Source: Phymorhynchus buccinoides (lineage: Eukaryota; Mollusca; Gastropoda; Neogastropoda; Raphitomidae). Taken from it: DNA of 64,000 nt. Position 1 is the stretch's first letter; every line of letters begins with the position of its first letter. Shown here piece after piece: positions 1-11,071 of the stretch. The translations under genes and the position numbers were made by a program. The DNA is taken from positions 32,941,363 to 33,005,362 of the forward strand of contig CM065686.1 in the NCBI GenBank assembly GCA_017654935.2, read 5' to 3'. The notes beneath the pieces were generated by a model. The model had not been told where the DNA came from, did not search any database, and was given only the letters and a program-made list of their open reading frames with translations.

Positions 1-50
1 ACATTAGCCTAAAGTTGGGGCGAATACTAAAGTGAGAGTAACAATTGCAC

Positions 51-1168
51 GAGGAATTATTATCTACAGTAATGGAACATTATGATTATCAAAACGAGGA
101 ATGATTATCTACAGTAATGGAACATTATGATTATCAAAACTAGGAATGATTATCTATTGTAATGGAACATTATGATTATCAAAACTAGGATGATTATCTA
201 TAGTAATGGAACATTATGATTATCAAAACTAGGATGATTATCTATAGTAATGGAACATTATGATTATCAAAACTAGGATGATTATCTATAGTAATGGAAC
301 ATTATGATTATCAAAACTAGGATGATTATCTATAGTAATGGAACATTATGATTATCAAAACTAAGAATGATTATCTACAGTAATGGAACATTATGATTAT
401 CAAAACTAGAATGATTATCTATAGTAATGGAACATTATGATTATCAAAACTAGAATGATTATCTATAGTAATGGAACATTATGATTATCAAAACTAGAAT
501 GATTATCTATAGTAATGGAACATTATGATTATCAAAACTAGAATGATTATCTATAGTAATGGAACATTATGATTATCAAAACTCGGAATGATTATATATA
601 GTAATGGAACATTATGATTATAAACAAATAAGAATGTTTGTCTACAGTAATGGAACATTATGATTATCAAACCTAGGAATGATTATCTATAGTAATGGAA
701 CATTATGATGATCAAAACTAGAATGATTATCTATAGTAATGGAACATTATGATTATCAAAATTAGGAATGATTATATATAGTAATGGAACATTATGATTA
801 TCAAAACTTAGAATGATTATCTATATTAATGGAACATTATGATGATCAAAACTAGGAATGATTATCTATATTAATGGAACATTATGAGTATCAAATCTAG
901 GAATGATTATCTATACTAATGGAACATTATGATTATCAAAAATAGGAATTATTATCTATATTAATGGAACATTATGATTACTAAAACTAGGAATGATTAT
1001 CTATACTAATGGAACATTATGATTACTAAAACTAGGAATGATTATCTATACTAATGGAACATTATGATTACTAAAACTAGGAATGATTATCTATACTAAT
1101 GGAACATTATGATTACTAAAACTAGGAATGATTATCTATACTAATGGAACATTATGATTACTAAAACT
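51..1168. repeat. 44/45-bp tandem satellite, about 25 units
   Basis: Head-to-tail units contain the recurring words TAATGGAACATTATGATTA and GAATGATTATCTATA. Spacing is 45 bp in the first units and 44 bp where one A of GGAATG is lost. Blocks of identical variants sit together (ACTAGGATGATT near 190-350, ACTAGAATG near 410-540, TGATTACTAAAACTAGG near 970-1160), as expected from local unequal exchange. The array is AT-rich and has no coding potential. It stops abruptly at the LINE remnant. Confidence 0.95.
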
Positions 1169-1169
1169 A

Positions 1170-1335
1170 TGAGATAAATACACTGGCTCTTAACGCTACA
1201 GCCAGGACTCTTGGAGAACGTTCCTTCACTTTTCAGGCTCCCTCCACTTGGAATAAATTCCCTCTACCTCTCCGTTCTGTCAGCTCCCTTTCTTCATTGG
1301 AGTTTTCTCTCAAAAACATTCTCTTCAAATCATAG
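1170..1335 (+). pseudogene. C-terminal stub of a non-LTR retrotransposon (LINE) reverse transcriptase
   Basis: One frame reads ...ARTLGERSFTFQAPSTWNKF..., ending at TAG 1333-1335. The pattern R-x-F-x-x-x-A-P-x-x-W-N-x-x-P-x-x-x-R followed by a Ser/Leu stretch and LK..LF is the well-known extreme C-terminus of jockey/CR1-like LINE ORF2 proteins. Only about 55 codons remain, so this is a 5'-truncated insertion, normal for LINEs. The left end abuts the satellite. Family assignment is by pattern recall only. Confidence 0.7.
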
Positions 1336-1760
<425 letters not shown>

Positions 1761-2188
1761 TTTGCCATCGGGGACCTTCTCCAACGCCAGTTGTTCTAAA
1801 GTCCTCCAGCCGAGACCTCTAGCATAGCAGTCGCCTCTTCTGCTATCGGGAAGTTCGGACGACTTTTACTGGCACACACACAATCAAAATAATCTGTCTC
1901 TTCTGAACTTGTAATTTTGTTTTAGCTTTTATTCTCCACACATGCAAACGTTAAAAGTAGATCCCTACCCATATTTTGGAATCAGGTGTTTCGACCATAT
2001 CATTCTATTATTTGGTGTTTTTTTTTTATCTCCTGGTATGTTATTTTTCAGTATATTTTCTAAAAGTGCGAACACGTATTTAAGTTCGTTTTCCTTACAA
2101 AACAAACAAACAACATTCTTCCGTCTTTAAGTTTTGAGCGCCCTTCATAATATTTTTCTTTTCAACGGGTTTTTTTTTAATAAATCGT

Positions 2189-3280
<1,092 letters not shown>

Positions 3281-3612
3281 TGCGCCCCTGTTCGCATATT
3301 GCCGTTTCGCATACTGCCGCTTCGCATAAAGCCGATTCACATACTGCCGCTTCGCATACAACGCTTTGTGGACATGGCATTTCGCATAAAACTCAGAAAG
3401 TAAGGGATAGGTTAGGGATAGGGTTAGGGATAGTAAGAAAGTAACAGAAAGTCACGTAGAGTGCATTAGAACCTGCAAGAGTGCATAATATGCGAAATGG
3501 CAAACCCGTTTATGCGAACTGCCAGGTTTTTTTGGAAGAGACACTCGATTTGCGCCCGCGGCTCTGATCAAAGGATTATGCGAAACGCATTATGCGAACC
3601 GGTGGGCACCCA
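3281..3612. mobile_element. MITE/foldback with TTCGCATA-rich inverted ends
   Basis: The left end (GGTGCGCCCCTGTTCGCATA, then further TTCGCATA words) is mirrored at the right end by TATGCGAA words and ATGCGAACCGGTGGGCACC. At least five TTCGCATA words occur on the left and three to four TATGCGAA words on the right. The centre carries GGGATAGGTTAGGGATAGGG, telomere-like by coincidence or origin. No transposase frame is present, so the element is non-autonomous; superfamily unknown. Confidence 0.7.
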
Positions 3613-4040
3613 ACCAAAACATTACCAGGGCTACTTGTAGGCCCAGTCTTCCTTTCAACAATGACTTCTATGGGATCCTTATCGACATCTGTGCATCCGA
3701 AGATTCTGATATGTGATAATAAATGATGATGGAATAGCTTAGCTGGGTCAACGAGTGCGCATGTTTGTCAATTATTCGTTGACAATGATGAATTGTTTTT
3801 ATTTAAAAAGTCAAAAACAAAGAAGAAAAAAGTGATGCAAATTCTCCAAAGTAATTGTTCATGAACAAATCAGTTTCCATAGAAGGCACTTTCTGTGAAG
3901 CATGAAGCTCAAAGCATACCTGCTTTCTCTATTCACTAGAACATGCAGACTGCGCATGTGTACATTTATGATTCAAAGGTAGCATAGATTAGGTCACAAG
4001 GTCTTATTTTTATTGTTCCAATATCAGCCATTTTACCGTT
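3613..4040. other. Intergenic, upstream of the possible secreted ORF
   Basis: AT-rich sequence with no coding signal. The segment immediately upstream of 4041 could be promoter or 5' UTR of the following frame or of receptor A, but no TATA box or initiator stands out. Confidence 0.4.
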
Positions 4041-4409
4041 ATGAAATATTTGTTTAAACTTTTCAGTCACTTAACAGTGTATGCTTTGTTCCTGTTGACC
4101 TCATGTGTTGCAGGAACAGTCCAGAAGATCGGGCTAACCTATTCGGGGGTCAATAATGGATTATTGGCTGTTTGTCAACCTTACCAGGCAGCTATTATCA
4201 GCAGACAACGGACACAGGGATTATGGACAAACTATGACAACGTATTCTTATTCTTGAGGATGTTGCCATGCTTGTCCCATGAACACTGTGTCTGCTGTGA
4301 TCTAGGCAGAGGGGCCTCAGTGGGCCTAATAATGCGCAGGAGAACGAGTAGTGTGAATGATTACAGCATTACGATAATGCCAACAAATGTTTATAATATC
4401 AGTTTGTAA
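4041..4409 (+). CDS. Possible small secreted protein, or 5' exon of receptor A
   Basis: A 122-codon frame opens with MKYLFKLFSHLTVYALFLLT, a basic start and hydrophobic core followed by SCVAG, which looks like a signal peptide with cleavage near residue 25. The rest is Cys-containing (five further Cys, including CVCC), with no family I recognise. It is the only signal-peptide-like frame upstream of receptor A's first recognised exon, about 1.6 kb before it. Receptor A needs a 5' exon ending in phase 1; possible GT donors inside this frame at about 4287 or 4296 give phase 1, but none is a strong consensus. It may therefore be an independent single-exon gene, the receptor's leader exon, or chance. 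No equivalent is seen upstream of receptor B. Confidence 0.35.
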   Translation: MKYLFKLFSHLTVYALFLLTSCVAGTVQKIGLTYSGVNNGLLAVCQPYQAAIISRQRTQGLWTNYDNVFLFLRMLPCLSHEHCVCCDLGRGASVGLIMRRRTSSVNDYSITIMPTNVYNISL

Positions 4410-4432
4410 AAGACATCAGGGTTGATTTATTC

Positions 4433-4678
4433 TTAACCCTTTCACCGCCAAAGTCGCATTTTAACACCACAGTGATTTAACACCTATGCCACTAAAAGGC
4501 ATCACATTGGGGTCTATTATCCAAAGACCCTATTGTCTTAGTTTTGGGAAGTAAGGATAGACCTTATTTTATGTATGTCACAGAAGAATCCCCAATACTG
4601 CAGATGGATTTTGTTCTCTACCCAGGTAAACTTAATGGGAATTTTTGGCTGAAATATGGCTGGCGGTGAAAGGGTTAA
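4433..4678. mobile_element. piggyBac-like MITE (TTAA target duplication), copy 1
   Basis: The element is bounded by TTAA at 4433-4436 and 4675-4678. Its inverted ends are CCCTTTCACCGCCA and TGGCGGTGAAAGGG. TTAA duplication with CCC...GGG termini is diagnostic of the piggyBac superfamily. It is about 238 bp and has no ORF. A second copy of the same family lies at 57613-57856 and shares internal words such as AAAGACCCTATTGTCTTA/GAAGACCCTATTTTCTTA and GTAAGGATAG. Confidence 0.85.
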
Positions 4679-5081
4679 TGTGATTCTCTAAGTCATTCCA
4701 TAATTTACAACCCGAATTGGTTAATGATGTCATAAAAAGATTAGTTCGTATGTCCTAGATGCGTATGGTTTTTGTGTGTGTGCTACGGACATCAGCTACG
4801 GGAAACAAGTTTTAGAGATGGGTAGCGTGTGTGTAGGTGCACTATTTTGTACATAAAATAGCTTAATTATGAAGTCATTTGAAGCTGAAAGGCAGAATAT
4901 CAAGTTATTTTTAAAATAATTTGAAACTAGGAAGATGATTATAAGGAGAAATATTTTTTGTGATCGTCTATATAGACTAACAAGCGGTTTGATGGGGGAA
5001 AAGAGGGCCGATTGTCAATTTACCTATCCTTGTTGATTGCGTTGATCCTTGCTCACAAGTCTTTGCCCATCCTTAGCTCTT
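4679..5081. other. Intergenic, nothing recognised
   Basis: AT-rich DNA without coding blocks, repeats of note or RNA-gene signals visible by eye. Confidence 0.5.
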
Positions 5082-5234
5082 AAGGGCCAGCCACACGTCC
5101 ACTAAAATCGCACGACTGTACGATACGATTCGATCACGTGGCCTCGAAGTGCGAATCGCGTTTGTTCTTGGAGATCACGCGATCGAATCGTACCGTACAG
5201 TCGTGCGATTTTAGCGGACGTGTGGCTGGCCCTT
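5082..5234. mobile_element. Near-perfect hairpin MITE (153 bp)
   Basis: The left arm (AAGGGCCAGCCACACGTCC, then TAAAATCGCACGACTGTACG and on to CGATTCGATC) is the reverse complement of the right arm (GATCGAATCG..., CGTACAGTCGTGCGATTTTA and GGACGTGTGGCTGGCCCTT) with very few mismatches. The arms are about 55 bp around a loop of about 40 bp. Such sequences extrude readily as hairpins. A degraded relative (TCGTCACAATCGCATCGTAT, GGTCGAATCGTATGCAGTGT, GGCTGGGCCTTAAG) lies near 62970-63030. Confidence 0.85.
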
Positions 5235-5363
5235 TTACCCAAACGCTGCATTCGTGCTCGGAGACGGAGAGGAGAGCGCTACCACGACGCCACTCTCACG
5301 GACCGAGGTCCTAGGCTAGGGTGGTGGGTCTGTCACAGCATGGTGAGAGGTGGGGGTGAACAA

Positions 5364-5585
5364 CTACAGAACCTGCTTCTTCTGCGTTGAAGGCAACCTG
5401 ACACCATCCTGCAGCCTCTTGTCCTGCAGGCATTGAAATCCAATGGTCAATGCGTCATTGTCCAGGTCGACTATGCCAGATCCCACCAAGCCAGGGTCAT
5501 CGATGAGTTCCTGCCACAGCTGTACGTCACCCGCATGGACTGACCAGCGCAGCCTGTTCACCAGATCTGATGCCAGTTGGACATC
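5364..5585 (-). CDS. Unidentified coding-like fragment, possibly a terminal exon or gene relic
   Basis: On the minus strand a 73-residue frame beginning DVQLASDLVNRLRWSVHAGD and ending STQKKQVL-stop has normal amino-acid composition and a higher GC content than its surroundings. I do not recognise the family. The sequence just upstream (CCAAGTACCACAG) could be a splice acceptor, but no partner exon was found. It may be a pseudogene piece carried in by mobile DNA, as it is adjacent to the hairpin MITE. Low confidence that it is expressed. Confidence 0.3.
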   Translation of the reverse strand, partial: DVQLASDLVNRLRWSVHAGDVQLWQELIDDPGLVGSGIVDLDNDALTIGFQCLQDKRLQDGVRLPSTQKKQVL

Positions 5586-6043
5586 TGTGGTACTTGGATC
5601 GCCGTTTTATAGACGGAACAAAAAACCCACCCCACCCCCCTCCACCCCGAGCATAATTATACTATGACCTTAACCACCATTTCAAGTCTCTGCGGAAGAG
5701 CCATGCCATAGATGACGCTCAGCACACAGGTTGGGTCATTGGAGCATTTCCTTGCTACATTCAAGCAAACGGAGGACACACAAGACTGAGGGTCCTTTCA
5801 TTTATAGCTATATATCTTCTGTTTGAAATGAATAGTGTTAATGCAATTTAATAATAATCTTTAGTTTATTAAGTACAAACATTTCGACAATCTTCCTTAT
5901 TGTCTGCTTGTGTATTGGCCCAAAATTGGGAGTGACTTTTCAACCGGCCTTTCGATTGTTTTGAGCAGTATGTTATTGTTGTTATGAATGAATTTGTCGC
6001 TAAATCTGATGCTTTGTATTATTGATTAACGACGTTGTGGCAG
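5586..6043. other. Upstream flank or intron of receptor A
   Basis: No coding block. If receptor A's leader exon lies further left, this stretch is intronic. A C-rich tract (5629-5648) is the only low-complexity feature. Confidence 0.4.
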
Positions 6044-6652
6044 CTGTTTTTCCGCAGTCCACCATGGCCTCATCTGACACACCATATAATGACAAAGAAA
6101 TGGCAACTTCTGCAGTCCAACAAAGGCAGGTTCCAACATCAAGAGTACAAGAAACTGATGTCTTAACCAAAACACCTCGGATCGGAATAGCTGTACACAA
6201 GACAAACAGGACCAAGAGCATCGTATCCATTAATAGCGTTGATTTAACTGAATGCATCAACAATCCCAACATCTCAGAGATCACAGTCAAGGGGTTAACA
6301 GGTCACCTCTACTTTTACAACAGAAATGGATCAGGTTATAAACCTACGAAGTGTGCTGTCATCATTGAAGTTCCGCGTAACAAAGTAGTGCACTTCCGAT
6401 CAACTTTGTGCTCCTTTGTCTTGCTAAATATATTTGAGTATATGAACGAAGGAAAGACTAAAACCAACGTGTTTTTTTGTCAGAAGAGAAAGTCAAGAAA
6501 CCTGTCCATGTATAGCCTCACGAACAAAGTTTATATGCCTTTTATCTATATAGAGGAGCAGTTTCATCAGATGAAGCTGTCTTTGTGGTTCTCCACTGCA
6601 AACGCGTCAGAAAGACCTGTCCTGAAAGTGAGGTTTCTTTCTTCGTCAAAGG
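6044..6652 (+). CDS. Receptor A exon 1 (recognised): CUB-like domain 1
   Basis: The exon runs from an acceptor (TTGTGGCAG|CTGTTT) to the donor AAAGG|GTAAGT. Starting at 6044 gives 609 nt with two leading bases, matching copy B (606 nt, same phase). An alternative acceptor is TTTTTCCGCAG|TCC at 6058. The protein has a Ser/Thr/Gln-rich lead followed by a beta-rich domain (VDLTECINNPN, GHLYFYNRNGSGYKPTKC, IEVPRNKVV, LNIFEYMNEGK, LKVRFLSSSKG) with CUB-like spacing of hydrophobic strands and cysteines. CCACCATGG at 6060-6068 resembles a Kozak start, but a receptor would need a signal peptide, which is absent here. The exon ends in phase 1 and joins exon 2, restoring Gly (SSSKG-YIQSPGWDG). Confidence 0.75.
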
Positions 6653-7647
6653 GTAAGTAGGAGGCCTACTACGAGAAGAGTTGTGTCTGCTTGCAACACG
6701 CGCACACGCACATGCATACACAAACACACACACACACACACACACACAAGCGCACACGCGCACACGCGCGCGTGCACACAGCTTAGCAAAATGGACAAGG
6801 GATACATTTCATAGACATTCATAATTTACATCCCAAACAACATAAACCGGAGGAGTTGGGTCATAGGTATGTGATGCATTATGTGGTAGCACTACCCAAT
6901 AAATCCCCACACAATAGAAGAAGAAGAAGAAGAAGAAGAGGAGAAACCATCCGGTATGTAGCCTAAAGCAAACAGGATGTTGGTCCCCAAAACGCACATT
7001 TCAAAACTTGGGAGGTTCAACAAGTCTGAGCACTTTAGTACCCCAAACGTCTTCCATAAAATCGTTTAGATCTTCACTTCTAAAAGAAACGCAAATTAAT
7101 TACATGTTTCCTCTTAAAGAAAGGGTAAAATAAATTAAACACTTACGTTTGAATGTGTGGGCATTGAAAAGTGGAGTTATGAGAGTCCGTGTTTTGGGGC
7201 GAATGTGTCCCTGGTCTTTTGATTAGACGCAATAGGGCAGTTGCCACGAACGTTCGTGCTGTAGATTAGGCTACACCGTTGCCCGTGGTTGCGTGCACTC
7301 GCTTAGTTAAAGCCTTCATTTAAAATCAAGGTCGATGACTCTAAAATAACTACAGTAATTTACGAAATTGTATATAATGCAGTTTGTTTCCTTTGTAAAT
7401 CAAAGGACTGTGGGGCAAAAGTGTTCTGACATTTGTTTGTTTTTATTTGTTTTTTTTTTTTTTTTTTCTATTGCCATCATTTGTGGGCCTAATTATGCAT
7501 TTCCTATCCAATTCGATCGAGGAAAAGATGAAAGCAGGTATGTGTCATTTTATGTTGGGAAGGAACTGAAATGTATTGAAGTAGGGATATTATGAGAGTA
7601 GAATTGGCTGTGTCGGAACAAACTAAATGGACTGGTCTCTTCTACAG
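6653..7647 (+). other. Receptor A intron 1
   Basis: Contains (CA)n with CG-rich variants at about 6711-6778, (AAG)n at 6918-6937 and poly-T at 7449-7468. At 7228-7310 there is a decayed partial copy of the MITE seen whole at 40427-40580 (shared AATAGGGCA-TTGCCACGA, GTTCGT). A short frame at 7470-7535 (CGPNYAFP...) is not used: it has no acceptor, and exons 1 and 2 join in phase without it. Confidence 0.6.
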
Positions 7648-8204
7648 GCTATATACAGTCACCTGGCTGGGATGGATTTGGATTTCATTCGCCCTCCGTC
7701 CGAAGCTGCGTTTCATTGTCTATACCGCAAGGGAACGTTGTTTTCCTCAGTTTTCTTCGCATATCTCTGAATTTTAGTGACTTCGTAGTCGTTTTCCCAG
7801 GGCAGTGTATCTATTTTATGACTATGGCTTCTTTGCAACAGACCTACAATAAACACAGCCATCAGTTCACACGCAGATCGACCAATGTTCTTCCTGAAGC
7901 TTTGTTGTTTCCACATTCACCTGGTGACAGAAAAGACCTGGACACCATTTTATCCGTGTATTTTTACAGCTACGATATAAGTCAAGGCTCTGGTTTGAAA
8001 CAGAGGTTCTCCTTCTTTCCCACAACGTCGCCTCCCCGGAGAGTGTCCTCATCACAGACAGGACAGCCAGGCCCGTGGAACTGTTCCAAGGCTGTGTGGC
8101 CTGACCTGTTCCAGCACTTCCCCTGTGACCTGGTGCCCCAGTGTCACCAGTCAGAGGACGAGGCAACCTGCCCTTATACATCAGACAAATGTGGGCTGGA
8201 CCAG
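7648..8204 (+). CDS. Receptor A exon 2: CUB-like domain 2 plus LDLa module
   Basis: The acceptor is CTCTTCTACAG|GCTATATAC and the donor GGACCAG|GTTTGC; 557 nt, the same as copy B. The first residues GYIQSPGWDGFG match the canonical CUB opening (G-Y-I-x-S-P). The centre includes FLSFLRISLN and VVFPGQC. The exon ends in an LDL-receptor class A module: WNCSKAVWPDLFQHFPCDLV, then PQCHQSEDEATC. The W-N-C-S...F-P-C-x-L...E-D-E-x-x-C signature immediately before a C-type lectin domain is typical of molluscan GRL101-type proteins. The exon ends in phase 0. Confidence 0.85.
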
Positions 8205-8491
8205 GTTTGCTTCCTTATTAATATTATAGTAAGGACCGTAAGGATGCCTTTGCCTGAGTATAACGCCAACATCAAACAATGTGATACATCTGATGATATT
8301 CCTGATTACTTTGATCTGAATTAACCATACATTCAATCCTGGTCAGGAGCCACCATACCCATATACTCCAATAGAAAATTTGAATTTTTAATCTATATAT
8401 CCGTCTGGCTATTGCTAGTGTCCCCCCGCCAGTGTTTCTTTTCAAATCATATCTGCTGGAAAATGAAACAAAAAATTGTGATGGTTTACAG

Positions 8492-8715
8492 GTAGAGGTT
8501 GGAGGTCGATGTTACAGATACATTGGGAGAGATGTACGATCCTGGATCACAGCGGACAACGAATGTCGCCAACTGGACAGCTCTCTGGTCAGTCTGGAGA
8601 CCCCTGAAGAATGGGACAAGGTGTCCAGCTTTCTTTCCCGTTACCAGGATTACCCTGTGTGGATTGGGTTGAGAGGAACAGCTTGGGCCACACGAAAGAC
8701 CTTGGAGAACGCAAT
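8492..8715 (+). CDS. Receptor A exon 3: N-terminal half of C-type lectin domain
   Basis: The acceptor is GGTTTACAG|GTAGAGG and the donor ACGCAAT|GTAGGC, giving 224 nt in phase 0 to phase 2. The protein VEVGGRCYRYIGRDVRSWIT, then DNECRQLDSSLVSLETPEEW and VWIGLRG, shows the lectin-fold opening: GxCY, W, xxxC, LVSL, and the WIGL strand. The second half is in exon 4. The canonical EPN/QPD sugar-binding motif is not visible, so carbohydrate binding is not assured. The fold is extracellular. Confidence 0.9.
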
Positions 8716-8739
8716 GTAGGCCTTATGGCTGACTTCTAA

Positions 8740-8741
<2 letters not shown>

Positions 8742-8819
<78 letters not shown>
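8742..8819. repeat. (CT)n microsatellite
   Basis: Pure CT run of about 78 bp, 27 bp after the exon 3 donor of receptor A. Confidence 0.98.
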
Positions 8820-8823
<4 letters not shown>

Positions 8824-9279
8824 TTATACTGTACCTTGAAAAGTATTACTGAAATGTATCTGTGAATCATTGTATACTACATGTACTTATGCACTAATAA
8901 TTGTTTATATATGTGAGTGTTTAATTAATTATGATCGCATTTATTTGCCTACTTATCGATTTGTGTATGTATGTATTTAGTTATTTGGCTATTCATTTAG
9001 TTTTTGGTTTGAAAAGTAGTCAGGGTGGGTATTTTTTAATGCGTTTAAATGCTACGCCAGGTCGTTTGCACATGTGTTCATCAGTGAAGTGTGTATCTTA
9101 TGCATCAATGTGTATAAATATTATTTTAAGAATAGGCGGAGAGGATGGGTGTTAGAAAGTGTGTGTGTGGGTGTTAAGGCGTTTGGGAGAAATTGTAGGT
9201 TGGTTTCCTTATCTGTAACGTAATGGCTTGGTGTCAAAACGGACTATCTTTAGATAGTCCCCTGACATATGATATTTAT

Positions 9280-9355
9280 GCGAGGTGTAACGACATCAAC
9301 GATTGTCCAGAGCATGAAGAGGAACTGTGGTGCAATGTAAGCAGATGTCCTGACT
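9280..9355 (+). pseudogene. Orphan LDLa exon fragment inside receptor A intron 3
   Basis: The stretch encodes RCNDINDCPEHEEELWCNV and then SRCPD, nearly the same as the LDLa segment of the last receptor exons (A 13456-13532, B 33547-33623). It is closer to B because it shares D in RCNDIN, where A has N. The upstream part of the module is not recognisable, no acceptor precedes it, and the frame runs into unrelated residues and a stop at about 9404. It is a relic of a third receptor copy or of a partial duplication or conversion event. It lies in the sense orientation between the two lectin exons. Confidence 0.8.
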
Positions 9356-9429
9356 TATTACAAAATATTAATAACTTGTATCAAACAATGACTGCAGAAA
9401 TATAAAAAGCATAACCCCCTCTCAATTCT

Positions 9430-10110
9430 CCATTCCTTGTTGGATTGTCGCTGTTCTGATGGTAGCTGTTTCGGAGATCGCCATTTTGACGCTGTCGCTA
9501 TTAAGACTGTCGCTGTTTTGAACCAGTCGCGGTTTTGATGTCGCTGTTTTGATCGTCGCTGTTTTAACAGTTGCTATTCTGCCCGGACACCGTAGGTGCA
9601 TTAACTAATGGTAGTTCCAAATATTGGGTCAATAAAGGTCAGGGTCAAGGTCAAGGACGTGGATCTTGGGGGCAGGGGGGGGGGGGGGGGGGGGGCAGTG
9701 TTGGACTAATGTTGGTCCAATGGTGGTGTTCATATGTGTTTGCTTTATATGTGTTTGCTTTACATGTATGAATGTAGGTATGTATGTATGTAGATGTGTG
9801 TATGCAAGTATTTATGTATGTATCTGTCTATCTATCTGTTTGTCTTTCTATCTATGTATCTATGCAGGCCTATCTATGTATGTTTGTGTATGCATGTAGA
9901 TATGTAATGTTGTATTACGAATGTATGCATATAGACTAAAATATTTGTATGATATATTTGTGAATGCAAGTTGTATGTTTGTATGTATGTGTAAATATAT
10001 GTGTATATATGCATAAGATAGATGGATGGGTAGTTAAATGGTTGTATGCGTGCACATGATGCGTGTGTTGTGTGTGTGTGTGTGTATGCGTGCGTTTGCA
10101 TGCGTGCGTT

Positions 10111-10112
<2 letters not shown>
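9430..10112. repeat. Simple and cryptic repeats in receptor A intron 3
   Basis: A degenerate array of TCGCTGTTTTGA-like words runs from 9444 to 9585, followed by a G homopolymer at 9675-9695. The stretch 9740-10110 is built of TATG/TGTATGTATG words merging into the GT microsatellite. TCAGGGTCAAGGTCAAGGACG at 9636-9660 contains nuclear-receptor-like half sites. No coding potential. Confidence 0.7.

Positions 10113-10115
<3 letters not shown>

Positions 10116-10208
<93 letters not shown>
10116..10208. repeat. (GT)n microsatellite
   Basis: Pure GT run of about 92 bp, preceded by interrupted GT/GCGT. Confidence 0.98.
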
Positions 10209-10209
<1 letters not shown>

Positions 10210-10512
10210 CCAAGAATTGTATGTGCGCACAGTGTTTAAAATAGTTGCATATTTAATTTTGTGTCTTTTCTGCATACTATGTCTGTCTTCTTTATTGTGT
10301 TGTTTTGTTGATTGTTTTATTGCTGCAAAAATAATGTCCTGTAAAATGGACAATAAATATTGATTGATTGATTGATTGGGGGTGTCAAATTGATCTTTTA
10401 GTCATATCTTTTACTTTTTCTCTCTTACAGGCGGTAGGTTGGTAGACTGACTCACGGCCATTTGTGAGGCAAAGTATTGGTTACCTTGACGACCTTGACT
10501 TTGACTTTTGAA

Positions 10513-11068
10513 CTTGTCTCTTTTAGAAGTGGCTACAGTTCGATAACCATTGGGCGTACACTCATATAACTATATATTTTCTTGAGCATCATGACCTAAG
10601 CATATGCAGAGGAAGACATTTCAAGCCTCTTGGCCTTCGTTTTGACATTTGACCATGAATATGTTATATGAAACCCATTTGACGTACATGTAGGCCTAAG
10701 CATATTTTAAGTCCTATATGACCTATGGTGCAAAATGATTCAAGGAAAGAATTAGGGGCAAAAGGTAGGAGCTGGAGATGAGATGGACAGAGTAAGTGAG
10801 ATGGAGCCTATGTCTGCTGCTCGGCGACACTTCTATAGTTGTCATCAAATAATCTCTTACGTTTGAGAGAGAGAAAACTTTATTATTTTAAAATATTGAC
10901 TTTTTTCTTTAAAAACAAACAACCTTCGTTATCTCCCCTGATAGTGAATTATCTCACGCTTGAAATGTCTTCCTCTGCATTGCTTGGGTCATGATGCGCA
11001 AGAAAATGTATAGTTCTATGAGCATACGCCCAAAGGTTATCGAACTAAAGCCACTTCTAAAAGAGACA

Positions 11069-11070
<2 letters not shown>
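10513..11070. mobile_element. Foldback element with about 112-bp terminal inverted repeats
   Basis: Left arm 10513-10625 begins CTTGTCTCTTTTAGAAGTGG and ends GAGGAAGACATTTCAAG. Right arm 10959-11070 is its reverse complement, beginning CTTGAAATGTCTTCCTCTGC and ending CCACTTCTAAAAGAGACAAG, with scattered mismatches. The total is 558 bp with no transposase frame. It sits in intron 3 of receptor A, ending about 98 bp before the exon 4 acceptor. TATCTCCCCTGATAGTGAAT near 10931 also has an inverted partner at about 12208-12237. Confidence 0.85.

Positions 11071-11071
<1 letters not shown>

Noticed and set aside
3400..3435. Interstitial telomere (TTAGGG repeats)
   Set aside because: Only interrupted GGGATAGGTTAGGG words inside a MITE; not a telomeric array.
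7368..7595. Possible small exon CGPNYAFPIQFDRGKDESR with a GTATGT donor
   Set aside because: No AG acceptor lies close upstream. Receptor A exons 1 and 2 join perfectly in phase without it, and copy B's look-alike near 21276 is not clearly homologous.
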